DNA from: Thuidium tamariscinum
Taxonomy: Eukaryota > Streptophyta > Bryopsida > Hypnales > Thuidiaceae
DNA length: 64,000 bases
Assembly (NCBI GenBank): GCA_947034885.2
Contig: OZ019759.1
Location: 10,294,501 to 10,358,500, forward strand
Reading direction: 5' to 3'
Below the pieces are notes generated by a model. The model was not told the DNA's origin. It did not search any database and saw nothing but the letters and a program-made list of their open reading frames with translations. Numbering within the stretch: position 1 is the first letter of the stretch; every line of letters begins with the position of its first letter. Shown one piece after another: positions 23,918 to 34,878 of this stretch. The translations under genes were made by a program, and so were the position numbers.

Positions 23918-25140
23918 CTAACACCTTAAAGAAGGAATTGTGCTTTCCTGTGCTACAACACTGTGAGCACTTCCAAAAAAAGACCAAAGCATTTTACAAC
24001 CATTGGTCATTGAGGGGTACTTAGAAACAAAATACCATAGTTTACTACTTTTAAATTGTGTTGCACACCCATCATTCCAGACGAAGTGGCGTTTGGGAAC
24101 TATATTGTGCATCATCAAGTAATTCCAATGCAAATTGAAACAATATTGAATCATTTCAGTATCATGTTGTTTGTCTTCCATGATATAAAAATGGTACTCC
24201 GTTAACAACCAGGTATCTTCATCATAAGGATTAGCATTAGGGTTGTGCCGCATACAAATATACACCAAAATACTAATCCGATATGAAAATTAGTGCATAC
24301 TTTGGACTTCATTTTGAATCTCAAATGTATAGTTATCTACAAAGTCAACAATAGAGACAATGCTATCTGATGGAAATGACCTCAAGCAATTTTTGAGCTA
24401 CTGGTCTTGCCATCTAGCCACGAAATTATGTTGTACAAAAAATTGTAGCTTAGGCTTGAAGTATTCAATGAATTCAGCAGGGGATTTTCTTTTGTGTATG
24501 AGAGTCAACTTCTTGGATATTTTCCCTTTTTTAGAAATTGTCTCTTCTAACAAAAATCTCTTTCAATCAACTAAAGTGTCCTCGGACTGTTGTAATTCGT
24601 ACTCACAGAACAGCATCTTACGATCCACTCCACACAAGGAGGATTGGCCAAAAAGGCATTCAAGCTTGTGCCATTCATCAGATTCTCCCTTCGGACATAC
24701 AATGTTCTTCCATAATGTAGTTAAACAAGAGAAAATTTCATAGAGGACAATACACTTACCTAATGCATGCTTGCAAACTTTTCCAAAATTCCTCATGTTA
24801 TAAATAGCTATCTACAATTCATCTGTCTCAACATGATAGATGCAACAACACGTGTTGCGCTCTTTCATTGCCTTGATGAAAAATGGTTTCAAAGTTTTAA
24901 AGCTCCTCAGCCCTATTTCAACACCTTGGTTTTCAGCCTCGAACTTCAAAAAGAAACTCACATGTAAAATTTTCATCAACAGTCCACAATGTTATGGACT
25001 TCATGCACATAGCCATCTGGTTTTTGGGAAAGTAAAGGCTGAGAAGGAGACAATGGACATTTATGATAGGGAAAAGAAAACTATATGGAATCAAGTCCCT
25101 AATTCCTGAGGTGAAGTCCTTGTCACAGTCTGAAAATATC
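23918..25140 (-). pseudogene. DDE-type transposase-like gene, C-terminal part
   Basis: Minus-strand fragments share a pattern I recognise from unclassified transposase-like proteins of mosses and lycophytes: FKTLKPFF ... CCCIYHVE, then WHKLECLFG, then FVDNYTFEIQNEVQS, then RHFVWNDGCATQFKSSKLWYF and LWSFFGSAH. The last two normally precede HGKGxxDGxGA, but that end is frameshifted or lost here near 23,930. An exon probably begins after TTTTCAG near 25,127. Several TAG/TGA stops and at least one frameshift are present. The N-terminal part appears to lie at 29,565-30,048, so the 25.2-28.9 kb block interrupts the gene. The exact superfamily is not determined. Confidence 0.5.
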
Positions 25141-25239
25141 AAAAGAATGACATAGGAAGATAGTTAGTAGATTAGTTCAAATTTTCAAAATTTTTAGTTT
25201 TAGATATGGGGGAAGAAGACATTTAGAGTCTTTTACACC

Positions 25240-25560
25240 CTAAGATCCGTCCAACCGGATTGACCAAGGGCGCTTTCCGGATCAGATTCATGAGTTTCCG
25301 GATCGAATGCTCTCAATGTCCGGAATGGATCTTTACAATGGGCGGAACGGATCTTGGATGGATCGGGTGCAATCCGGATCAGATCCGGATGAAGTTCCGG
25401 AAGAACAGCACCTACGAGTCTACGCCGCCACCTACGAAAACTAGCGTAACGGTCTAGGAACGTCACACCGTTCCAATTTGAACCGGGAACGCCGTGTACC
25501 GACTGGTGTATAAACCCCTCCACCCCCACTTCATTTTCCCTTTTCGATTTGGCAAATCTT
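25240..25560. promoter_or_regulatory. TCCGGA-rich 5' region of gag-like element
   Basis: Clustered TCCGGA/ATCCGGAT motifs (25,270-25,405), then a TATA-like GTGTATAAACCCC at about 25,506, followed by a purine-rich leader up to the ATG at 25,689. This looks like an LTR or promoter of the gag-like unit, inferred from order only. Confidence 0.35.
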
Positions 25561-25688
25561 GGTACGCTTGTGTATAGGTTTTGGAGCGCGTATAGAGAGA
25601 GAAAGAGTGGTGAGTAGTAGAGATCGATTCCGGGTATAGTTTAGGGTCGGTGTTGACTGCGCCGATAGGTTCCGGCTTGGACGGAGAG

Positions 25689-27679
25689 ATGGCTAGTTCC
25701 TCCAATCCGAGACGGATGGTGGTTACCGCCAAGGCGATCTCGCCGGTAATCCCTTCCAATCCGCAGCATTGAAAGGAGTTGGAGGATGATTTAGTGTTCC
25801 TAGGGTGTGAGGGTCTGATCCAGCGCCCTTGGAGCGTCAAGAGTGATGAGATGGTGCAAGAACTCCTCACGGGAGTTCCGAATCAGTATTAGCTGACGGT
25901 GAGAGGTAGACCCGCCACATGGACACCGGAAGTCTAGGCGGAAGTGTACGGGTTTGAGAAAACTGGATTAGGGATGGCTCCCCGAACCGATAAGTTTGGC
26001 GTCTCTAGGTTCCGAAACCCGCCCCACTCGAAGGACGGATATGCCGTCCCGAATTGTGAGAGTGATCGGCATAGGCGGATGTTGGAATTCCTGATTCCCA
26101 TCCTCTATCCTGAAAAGACTATCGGGCGGGTCACCGTCACGATAGCGAACACCATTTTTGGGTGCTTCGAGAAATAGATAGTGAACTGGAGCCTAGTCAT
26201 CCAGTACGTAGTCAACAGACTATTCGAACACGTTTAGAGGAACAAGACCAGTACTATCAGTATCTACTTGTTCCATCTGTACCACCAGAAGGCTGTGTTG
26301 AACGCGCCGGAACAGCTCACCTATGAAACTGGACTTCAGATCTTGAAGTACGACTTGACTGGGGAGTTGGAGAAGGATCCAAATGATTCGGATGACAACC
26401 CAGTGGAGGAAGAACCCCGGGAGTAGCAACCAACCAGTCAGCCAGAACGAAAGCCGAAGCGAAAGAAGGTGACTACTCCAGATAAGAGAGGAGTTCCGGA
26501 GTCGGATCAAACCAGATCCTCTCAGGGGAGGGAGAAGAAGACGGATCACTTTGACGTCATCACCCGACACACCATGATGGCGCAGACTTTCGAGGTCTTG
26601 AGGGGCTGCTCAAGCAGATCTCCATCAAGCTGGGCGGAGTCAAAATCAAAAACATTCCGGAAGCCTTAGACCACCTTCCGACTTCGGAGGTGTTACGGAA
26701 GAAGGAGGAGGAAATCTGAAAGTGGAAGGAGGAGGTCCAAATCTAGGAAGATCGGATCCGGAGAGAGGAAGAGCGGACCCGGGTGGCTAAGGCGGGTTGG
26801 AAGAAAGAGGAAGAAGCGAGGGATGGGCTCCAAGGTTAGGTAACTTGGCTGGAGAGTGACCTCAGCATCGCCAACGGCAAGGTGAGCGAGGCTACCACAC
26901 TGGTCCACAACCTGCAAGGGTTAGTGACCCAACCGACGGATGCAGTGGTAAGGGCCCAACTCTTTTCCGCTCGGTTGATGAAAGAGGAGAATGTCACCGC
27001 ATCCAAGATCCTCACCATCTTGGTGGACTACCAGGCCAAGATGGAGGGAGTTCTGAAGGAGATGAGGGCCTTGGTCGGGTCCCTCAATCTGGAAATGGGC
27101 AAGGGTCTTCCGAACCTGCTCAACCAGCAGGTTTACATTGAGTTGAGCCCCGGAGCGCAAGTGCGGATGTCGACAGATTGGAAGCTGCTCGGAGACTCGC
27201 CGGTCATGAAGAACCTTGTCGAACTTGGACCGGATCTGACCACAGCCGGACTGTCAACCACACCGACGGATCCGCCCACAAAGAAGACAACGCCCCGGAT
27301 TGATCTGGAGATTTGGATGAAGGCTCTCCAGAATTCGGCTAGGGAGAATCCAAATCGGTTCGCGCACATGAAGGAACCAGAGAAGGTTCCGCACAACACT
27401 CCGGTCATCTTGGATGACTCCGACAAGGAAGACGATCCACCTGCCATCATCCGCATCGAAGGTGGGGAACCGAGCGGATTCAAGGGAATAGAGGAATCGA
27501 AAAGCTCGGAGGTGAAATCGGACGAGACTTCAACGAAAGAGGAAAGTGCAACGCCGCCAACCCTGATTCAAAAGAGGCAGACCCGGTCCGCCACCAAGAA
27601 GACCCCAACCGCGAAGGCAACAGCGCGGAGGCATTCGGTTCCGTCCGCGGGTACTTCTTCAAAGCGAGCACGTAAATAG
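25689..27679 (+). pseudogene. Gag-like ORF of a non-autonomous retrotransposon-like element
   Basis: A long frame starts at ATG 25,689 and is cut by in-frame stops, nearly all TAG plus TGA at about 25,770. It shifts frame near 26,600, then stays open from 26,882 to TAG at 27,677. The product would be about 660 residues. It is highly charged, with a Glu/Lys/Arg-rich putative coiled coil (26,690-26,900), an acidic stretch (ILDDSDKEDD) and a basic tail (KKTPTAKATARRHS ... KRARK). I see no protease, reverse transcriptase or integrase motifs downstream. The lack of enzymes suggests a gag-only LTR element or domesticated gag. Its GC content and TCCGGA-rich flanks differ from the neighbours, consistent with insertion into the transposase gene around it. 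Confidence 0.45.
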
Positions 27680-27699
27680 GGCAAGATAGGGTAGTTAGT

Positions 27700-28860
27700 T
27701 GTTTTAAAATTTTGGATGGATGATTCCAAATTGGATTTCCCGCATGTAGGTCCCGATCCGGAACTTTAGGAACAACTGGCTAGGACCTTTCCGGATACTC
27801 CGGTTGGGCCCTGATTGGTTGTTTCGGATTTCTTTTTTGCCTTGTTGGCATTCTGTTTTCTGTTTTAGGCTTTGACTTTTGTTTTGATTTGGGTTTTTAA
27901 GGGTCCAACAAGTTACTTGGCCTGGCATTCCCTCCTAGCGCATGTTCATGTATTTCATTCCTTTCTTTAATCTGAGTCGGCAAGTGGACATTCCAGATCT
28001 GACTTTGTGTGTAAGTCTCTTTTGGTGTATTTGTTTGGAGTATTGAGAGGTAAGAAGGACGGGTGAGGAGGAATCTGGATACTTGGGCAACTGAGATCTG
28101 AACTAAGTGACCAGTTTCTTAGGGCTTGGATTTTGAGCTGTGCGTTTGTGCATAGAGCCTTTAATTCACCGGAACGGCAATCTGGTGTGAGCGTGGAGGA
28201 AGTTCTGGAACCACGAGGGTGGATCCGTGCGGAGTTAAGCAATCGCCCTAGGAAAGTTTCCGTCTGCCGAAAGGTCTGCCAACCATTGAGTCGATCCGTG
28301 GAACTAGGAAAATACTTCATTTTGGGCTTAGATGTCTTTGGATTTGTTGTTGTAGTAAGGTTAAGTGAAAGTAGTCCTGAGTGACTTGCTAACTGGATTG
28401 GCTGAGATCCATCCGGAAAGTTGTGAGGATCCGAATTTGCCTCTACTGCAAAACCGGATATATTTTGGTATCTTTATGTGTTTTGTTTGAGAGAAGAGAG
28501 TGTGAAGTTTACGAGTGGTAAGTCCCTACCCCTCTAAAGATCAAGAGAGGACCCCCTAAGGGTAAAACAGAGGTATCTAAAACTGATTATTGAGTGACGG
28601 AACCGGAATCCGGATTGAGATGGATCCGAGTGAAAGTCTAATCCGGATCCGAGAGAAGAATCCGGAAATAGTTGAGACATGAATCCGGAGAGAGGTGATG
28701 GATCCGGAACAAAATCCGGAAACCAAATAGTATTCCGGATTGTGAGTAGTAACTCGGGTGTTTTTGAGCTGGGAAACCTAGAAACCGGAAAACGTAACCT
28801 GTAGTAACGTCCGGAATCTCGTGGGAAGATATTCCGTGTGATATTATCACATTTGGGTAT
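27700..28860. other. 3' region of the gag-like element with dense TCCGGA motifs
   Basis: Non-coding. Between 28,440 and 28,840 the palindromic motif TCCGGA/ATCCGGAT occurs many times at irregular spacing. Together with the similar cluster at 25,270-25,405 it brackets the gag-like ORF. LTR boundaries are not resolvable by eye. Confidence 0.4.
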
Positions 28861-28899
28861 GATAAAGGTGCTTTCTGCTAGATTGCGCGTACGACAGTC

Positions 28900-29560
28900 C
28901 TTCTAGCAAATTTGTGATACTATACAAGCAAAATTTGGGACTTTAGACATAGGCTAAAGAATACATATGGACTAAACTACAAACATAAGTCAATGCATGG
29001 ATTTCCAAGGGACTCCTGTAGACACAATTCATAATATAGTGACCATGAAGGGACTTTGATGGAGCAATATATGTAGTAAAATTACTGAATAAGGACTCCT
29101 ACAACAAATGGTAGTGACTTTCAATAGAGTTCAGAAACTCTATGATAGTATTAAAGACAACATGACTACTTTGAAGGACATTTAAGTGTTCAACTTCATA
29201 TGAAATTGAGACTTGCATTGTAAATTGTCAACAAAAGAGTGAAACACATTATTTAGGCAGTATATTTTTGGACTTTTCATGCAGTGGTTGAGCATACTTG
29301 GGCAAGAAGTAGGACCCTAAATCCACATACCTGAGACTCCATAAGATAATGCATTGGCTTGTCATCGAATTCTGCACTTTCAATCCGTTTTCATGTGACA
29401 TCTTTTTTATTGGGGCTAACTTTGGTGTTCTCTGCCCACCACTTCAACACAAAAAAATTAACACCTTCTAAGATCCCATCCTGACGCTTTCTTCAAATAC
29501 TTAAACACCAAATGAATCCGGAAATTGCAATATGGTGGCATCTTATCTTAGCCAATACAA
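28900..29560. other. AT-rich stretch between transposase fragments
   Basis: No supported coding frame. Probably intron or decayed coding sequence of the transposase-like gene whose parts lie on both sides. Confidence 0.3.
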
Positions 29561-29564
29561 GGTT

Positions 29565-30048
29565 TCACGGATGAACGTTCAGGGCTTGGGCCACTCCCTT
29601 AGTTGAAGCTTGACTTTGAGCGCAAATAGTTGCCGTCAATAGTGTGTGCTTCGTTGCCAACATAACATTGTTCCGTCCATACTTGTTTTCTCCCAATGCT
29701 TTTGTGACCCCAGCAACAATCTCTTGATGCGCCAAGGCAACTTTTAACATGTAGAATGTAATTAGGGAGGCTCCGCTTTACAAGAGGATGGGAAAGTGCA
29801 TACTCCATTACTAATTTTCTACTACTTGAGGTAGGGCAACTAGTTAGCACTCTCGAAATGGAGCTCACTAAATGTAATCCCAGCCTCCTTTGTTGTTTGT
29901 TGTCTATGCCAACACTCACCTCTGTTTCTTCTTCTAGAGCTCTCACAACCTTAGCCTCCTTCTGCGCAACACATGAAAGTCGTTTTCTTTCTGACACTTT
30001 CTTCTTCTTCTCTTCAACTTCTAAGTCTTCTTTTCCTCTTTTCTTCAA
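29565..30048 (-). pseudogene. DDE-type transposase-like gene, N-terminal part
   Basis: The minus-strand frame from ATG 30,048 begins with a Lys/Glu-rich segment (MKKRGKEDLEVEEKKKKV). It continues with a region ending in IDGNYLRSKSSFN, in the style of the N-terminal domain of the transposase-like family whose C-terminal part is at 23,918-25,140. Same strand and order support one gene split by the 25.2-28.9 kb insertion. Short telomere-like CCTAAACCCTA words upstream (30,116-30,128) are only two units long. Confidence 0.35.
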
Positions 30049-30373
30049 CTTCTAAGTCTTCTTTTGCTTCACCCTAAGACGCCCCTCCATTTCACATGCA
30101 AAACCCATCTTACTAAACCCTAAACCCTACAACGCTCAATGCCCAACCACAAAGTATGATATTCAAACCCTAAGGATCCTAAATTGGTGCTTATGCAAAA
30201 GCCAAAGCCTTGACTAAGCCCCTAGAGTGGAGCCCAAACCCTGAAGACCTAAACTAGTGTTGTAACCGTCGCAATGGAAAACCTAATGCCTTAAAATAAA
30301 AAATTTACTCTAACTATTGCGGATCCTATTCAAAAGCAAATGCACTAAAATTGTAAAATCAATCTCAAACTTG

Positions 30374-30835
30374 CAACCCTCATTGAAAGTAAATGCCCTT
30401 CGATTCTGAACTTAGAGTCAAAATTAGGACTGAAAGCATATCCTTACCAATTCAAAGCTTATCGTGAATAACTCCAAATGAAGTGCCTGTGTGTAATTCA
30501 AAACCTTGAGAGACAACCTCCTCAAATGTCCACAACCCCTAAACCCTAACCTTCACAGAATGATAGCATCAACGCGCAATTGCAACCCACACTAAGAACA
30601 AACTCACAACCCTCACTGAAAGCAAATGCCCTTTGATTCTAAACTTGGAGTAAAAATTTGTACATAAAAGAAAATCCTTACCAATACAAAGCTTATCGTG
30701 AATAACTCTAGACGAAGTGCCTGTGTGCAATTCAAAACCTTGAGAGATAACCTCCCCAAATGTGCACAACCCCTGAACCCTAACCTTCATAGAATGATAG
30801 CATCAGCGCGCAATCGCATCGAACAAACAAATGGC
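30374..30835. repeat. Two-copy tandem duplication, period 233 bp
   Basis: CAACCCTCATTGAAAG at 30,374 recurs as CAACCCTCACTGAAAG at 30,607. Similarity continues through TTATCGTGAATAACTC and AACCCTAACCTTCA to 'atgatagcatca'. It is non-coding. Confidence 0.75.
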
Positions 30836-30839
30836 TCCA

Positions 30840-32060
30840 TAGTAAGCTTAGAGAATCAAAATGCTCTGAAATCAAGAAGTTTCTGTAACAATCTCCACCA
30901 AGTACTATTCAAAAACATATGCTCTAATCAATTACTGAGAAGTTCACGTCAAAAAATCCAAACCTTAGTTACATGGACGTGAATGCCCTCCAATTCAAAA
31001 TTTGGCCTCCACCAAAATACGATCTTCATCATTGTTCAAAAGCCAAACAAAATTTCACAGCCAAAGTAAGAAGCAACCCTAACAACCCCCTCAAACTTGC
31101 AATCCTAACTCAATGGCATTACTATGCAATTGCCGCTCCATTTGTTGAGGAATTCGTCCAAATTCATAATAAAATGGGCGCCAGGCAAAGAATGAATGCC
31201 TGACGGAAGCCCCACACAGTTTTGAAATCCCGTACGCGAGAATGAATTGGCAAGCTGGACAACATAGTGACATCATTAGGGCACATTGCACAGACCAACC
31301 TAACATCAGGGTAACAAAATAAATTTTCACCTCCTATAGGTTACTATATCTTTTAGTGTTTTCTGGAATTTTTTTTTAAAAAGACATCATAACTTGAGCT
31401 TGGGGGACTTTTTAAAAAACAATTGATTAAGTGGCAAAAAGTAGCATGCTCTATTGATTTTTCAATTTTGAAGCTCAATATTAACTCTATTCACATGATA
31501 TGAACAAAGAACACTTGATCATTGGTAGAGAAATACATCCATATAAAAGATAAAAGTCCATTTATCTCTTTTTTGGGACTATGATAGTTTTTGAGTACAT
31601 TTTTAAAAGTCCAGCACCACTTGAAATCATGCTCTACCCTATTGAATTTTGAACATGATATTCTTTTCAATAAAAAGAATATGGCATCAAGTCCTATTCT
31701 TTAAAAAATCCCCCCAAATGCATATATTTGCTATTTCTCAAATAAAATGAAGCACTTAAAGACTATGTGACGTCCATAATGTGACACTTTAGCTTGCTTG
31801 CACCCTGATAACAATAGCCCCCCAATGGAACAACAGTGAGACATATGCATATTCAACTTGAACATATATGCAAACATCAAAGGAGAACACTGACTTTACA
31901 ACGGTTCTTAGTACTATACATCATTTATGTGATGAATACATTGCATAAGAACGCACATTCATTTTGAACATATTTAGCAAAAGAACCCTTGCCACGTTCT
32001 TTACATGAACAAACTCATCACATTCCATGTGCCATTTGCATACATAGTAATTTGTGAGCT
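30840..32060. other. No supported gene
   Basis: AT-rich. Short open frames on both strands (for example 31,091-31,330) have no recognisable motif. It may be the 3' region of the minus-strand cluster to the right. Confidence 0.3.
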
Positions 32061-32066
32061 CCTTAC

Positions 32067-33917
32067 CTTCAGGGGCTCAAATAAAGGCACACGAACATCC
32101 GATATAACTTCAATGCCGCCTATGGTCTACATGTCTTCACTTTGTCCACTTAGTAGTATTGTATCAGTTGACTTTACACCTTGTACCACACCCAAAACAT
32201 TGTTCTATTCTTGTAACAATACTTTCAGAAAGTCCTCTACTTGTGCTTCAGAGGTTTGCGGTTTTGGGTTACTTGGGCCACTTCTGTCGCCCATTTGCAC
32301 ACCAATTCCAAGACTAGTGTCACCTGTAGAAACATCGATGTTCGCAGCATTGTTTGGGACGGACAAACGGGTTTGTTCACTGACTAGACGTGAAGGCTCA
32401 AGAATCAGAATGGCTTGTAGTATGGGAGTACTCGCCTGTGGGATAATTTGAGGACGATTTTCTTAAGCTGTCATAAATGCCTTCAACATATCCTCCATCC
32501 ACTTCTGGGAATCACCAATTCTGCCTTCAAGACGGATCACTGTGTCCTCTATGTCCACAACACGGCTACGAACGTTATTTACATCCACCCTCTTTTGAAG
32601 GCATGCTTTTCTTTTCTCTAGCTGATGCCGTGTGTACTCCTTAGCCACTTCGTTTGTGATTTTAGCTTGGTACGGTTTACAATTGTGTTGTAAAGTCTAA
32701 TGGTGACAAAACAAACAACTGTGCACCCCAATAAAGTACATTAGTGTATATGATTTGACTAATCACGAGGTAAGGATTAGTACCAACAATATTCAAATTA
32801 AAAATGGCAATGAAGCATACGGAAATTCAGACGAGCTGCTGACTTTGTTCCATTCAATATAGGTCGGTGTGAAAAAACCTTGAATAGCATCCATCCTATT
32901 ATGGCATTGCAGCTAGCAAAACATGGGTCTCACTCGAATGAATCTTACTTCCTATACATCTTACAGACAATGACGTCTCCAATATTGAACAACGCATACT
33001 ACCTACTTATGAGGTAGTGCTAACCAGCTTGACGATGGCGTCCTGTTCAATTAGCTTCAGCTAAGCCACTTTCGAGCCCTTGCCCTGTGAAATCGAACGC
33101 ATATGTTTAGACAGAACTTGAGAATCCTCAATGCTATGTTGCCAGATAAGTGTGTTCCACTGCTCCTAAGTGACATCCGTTCGTTTCAGTTGAGCCGCAT
33201 CGATCAAAGTGTTCAACCTCCAACATGTGGTGATTAGAACTTTGGTGACAATGGGGCCGATCCATTTCTCACTGAGTTTGTAATACTGATCCAACATGTC
33301 CCACTCTGTAATCAACAATTCCAAGTTTAAGCGTCCATGTCACATATACTAGCTGTCTTCAAAATTCATCACTCACATAAACATACGCAAACAATGTGTT
33401 GAGCCTGGAAGATTTAGATCATATTCTAGAAACTATTCTATCATGAATCGTGGAACAAACAATTTTCAGCCTATAGTGCATTCAAATTCGCATAATGTTT
33501 CACGCATACTACTTAACTTCAGTGAAATTGACGAGGCATGTTGTACGTACCTTTGTACAATTGCTTGAATAGATGTGACCTCAACGTGGATGGTTGGGAC
33601 TCCCAGTTTGCTGTGGGATCAAGACTCTTTGCGTACTTCTTAATGTCATCCGCCAAGCACTCCTTCATATTGCTCCAAGAAAGACCATTGACGTCTAATG
33701 TCACAGGCTTCTTCATAGCTTTTCCTTGGAATTGTCGACGTGCCCGCTTGGGCTCAGAGTCACTGCTGCTGTCATCATTGTCTCCAAAGACATTTTCATC
33801 TCTGGCCGTGTAATCGTTGCTACTATACAAGTGCACATAAAATGTTATGGATCGCCAAAAATTAGGTATAGTCCTTGGAAGTGACACACATCTCAGACCA
33901 CCAATAACAAATGTCAA
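32067..33917 (-). pseudogene. Coiled-coil / DNA-binding-like gene, possibly En/Spm-associated
   Basis: Three minus-strand blocks. About 33,917-33,519 is acidic (SSSDSEPKRARR), followed by a Trp/Lys-containing segment GLSWSNMKECLADDIKKY. About 33,310-33,000 reads YYKLSEKWIGPIVTKVL, then a WNTLIWQHSEDSQVL segment and SKHMRSISQGKGS, with TAG stops. 32,648-32,067 has a coiled coil (RVVDIEDTVIRLEGRIG), a TAA and two TAG stops, and ends at CTGAAG|GTAAGG (donor at 32,066). The order W...nR/SISQGKGS then coiled coil recalls the plant Transposase_24 (Ptta/En/Spm) type, but the match is by eye and weak. It lies downstream on the same strand as the phosphatase-like and ParB-like genes and may belong to the same mobile unit. 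Confidence 0.3.
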
Positions 33918-34878
33918 ACATGTTGTACAATGTCAATATGGACGGTAACCATCAACTTCTATAAGTGAGTCTGGCTACCACTCTGAGCCTACGTAGGAAA
34001 CAAATGAGGGACTTCGCTAGCCTCGTAAAATGTGGTGTTTCACAAAGGTACAAGTCACTCAAAACATTTTTATGCAGCGAATGGTGATCACTATATCCTA
34101 CCACAATGCTAGGATACCATTTCTATCTAAACTTTCTTATTTCGTACAACAAAAAACACTGTAGAATAAGATAACAACCTTGTCACAGACATCTAATACA
34201 CCTAATGCTTACACATACATGACTTCATAAAAAAAAAGGAGTGGCCACTTACAAAAACTTTTCTATCACGAACATGCTATGGCTCCAATTTTCATGACGT
34301 TTTCATGAGCACTAAAACACTCTCAGAATTCCTAAAGTAAATCACTCTTGGAAGTTATAACACTATATTCATTAAAATGAGAGTATTCCATTTAAATGAA
34401 AGGTCTTGAATACACTTTTTATCAACAAATATACCTAGAAAATTGGGTAGTTGAATTAAACTCCAATCATCATTGTAGCATATTCATAAGGATAATAGAG
34501 TGAACAAAGTCATTACCATGAACAAAAACTCTTGTATTTATAGTAAGTCAAGTATTTTCTAATTTTTTTCACATCACATTCTAATTTCTAGAAATCGTCG
34601 TAAATGTGTATGTATTTGTAGTGAGTGTGATTCACTCATGTAATGTATACTATATGACGCCTAAACAATGCAATAATATTTTTTACTAGTATTTAGCTTT
34701 ACAATATAGATAGATGCTACATGTCCGATTGGGTCTTAATTGTCGCCACGGCCTTTAAACTCTCCGGCCCATGACTATAACCATCACGCAATTTCTTATA
34801 TTGTCAAAGCTCTTGTAGCTTTTGCAACTATATGAACTACCGATCCCATTCATCTTGCATTAGATTAGTGTCTCGGCT
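33918..34878. other. No supported gene
   Basis: AT-rich spacer between two minus-strand genes. I see no repeat or coding frame worth calling. Confidence 0.3.
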
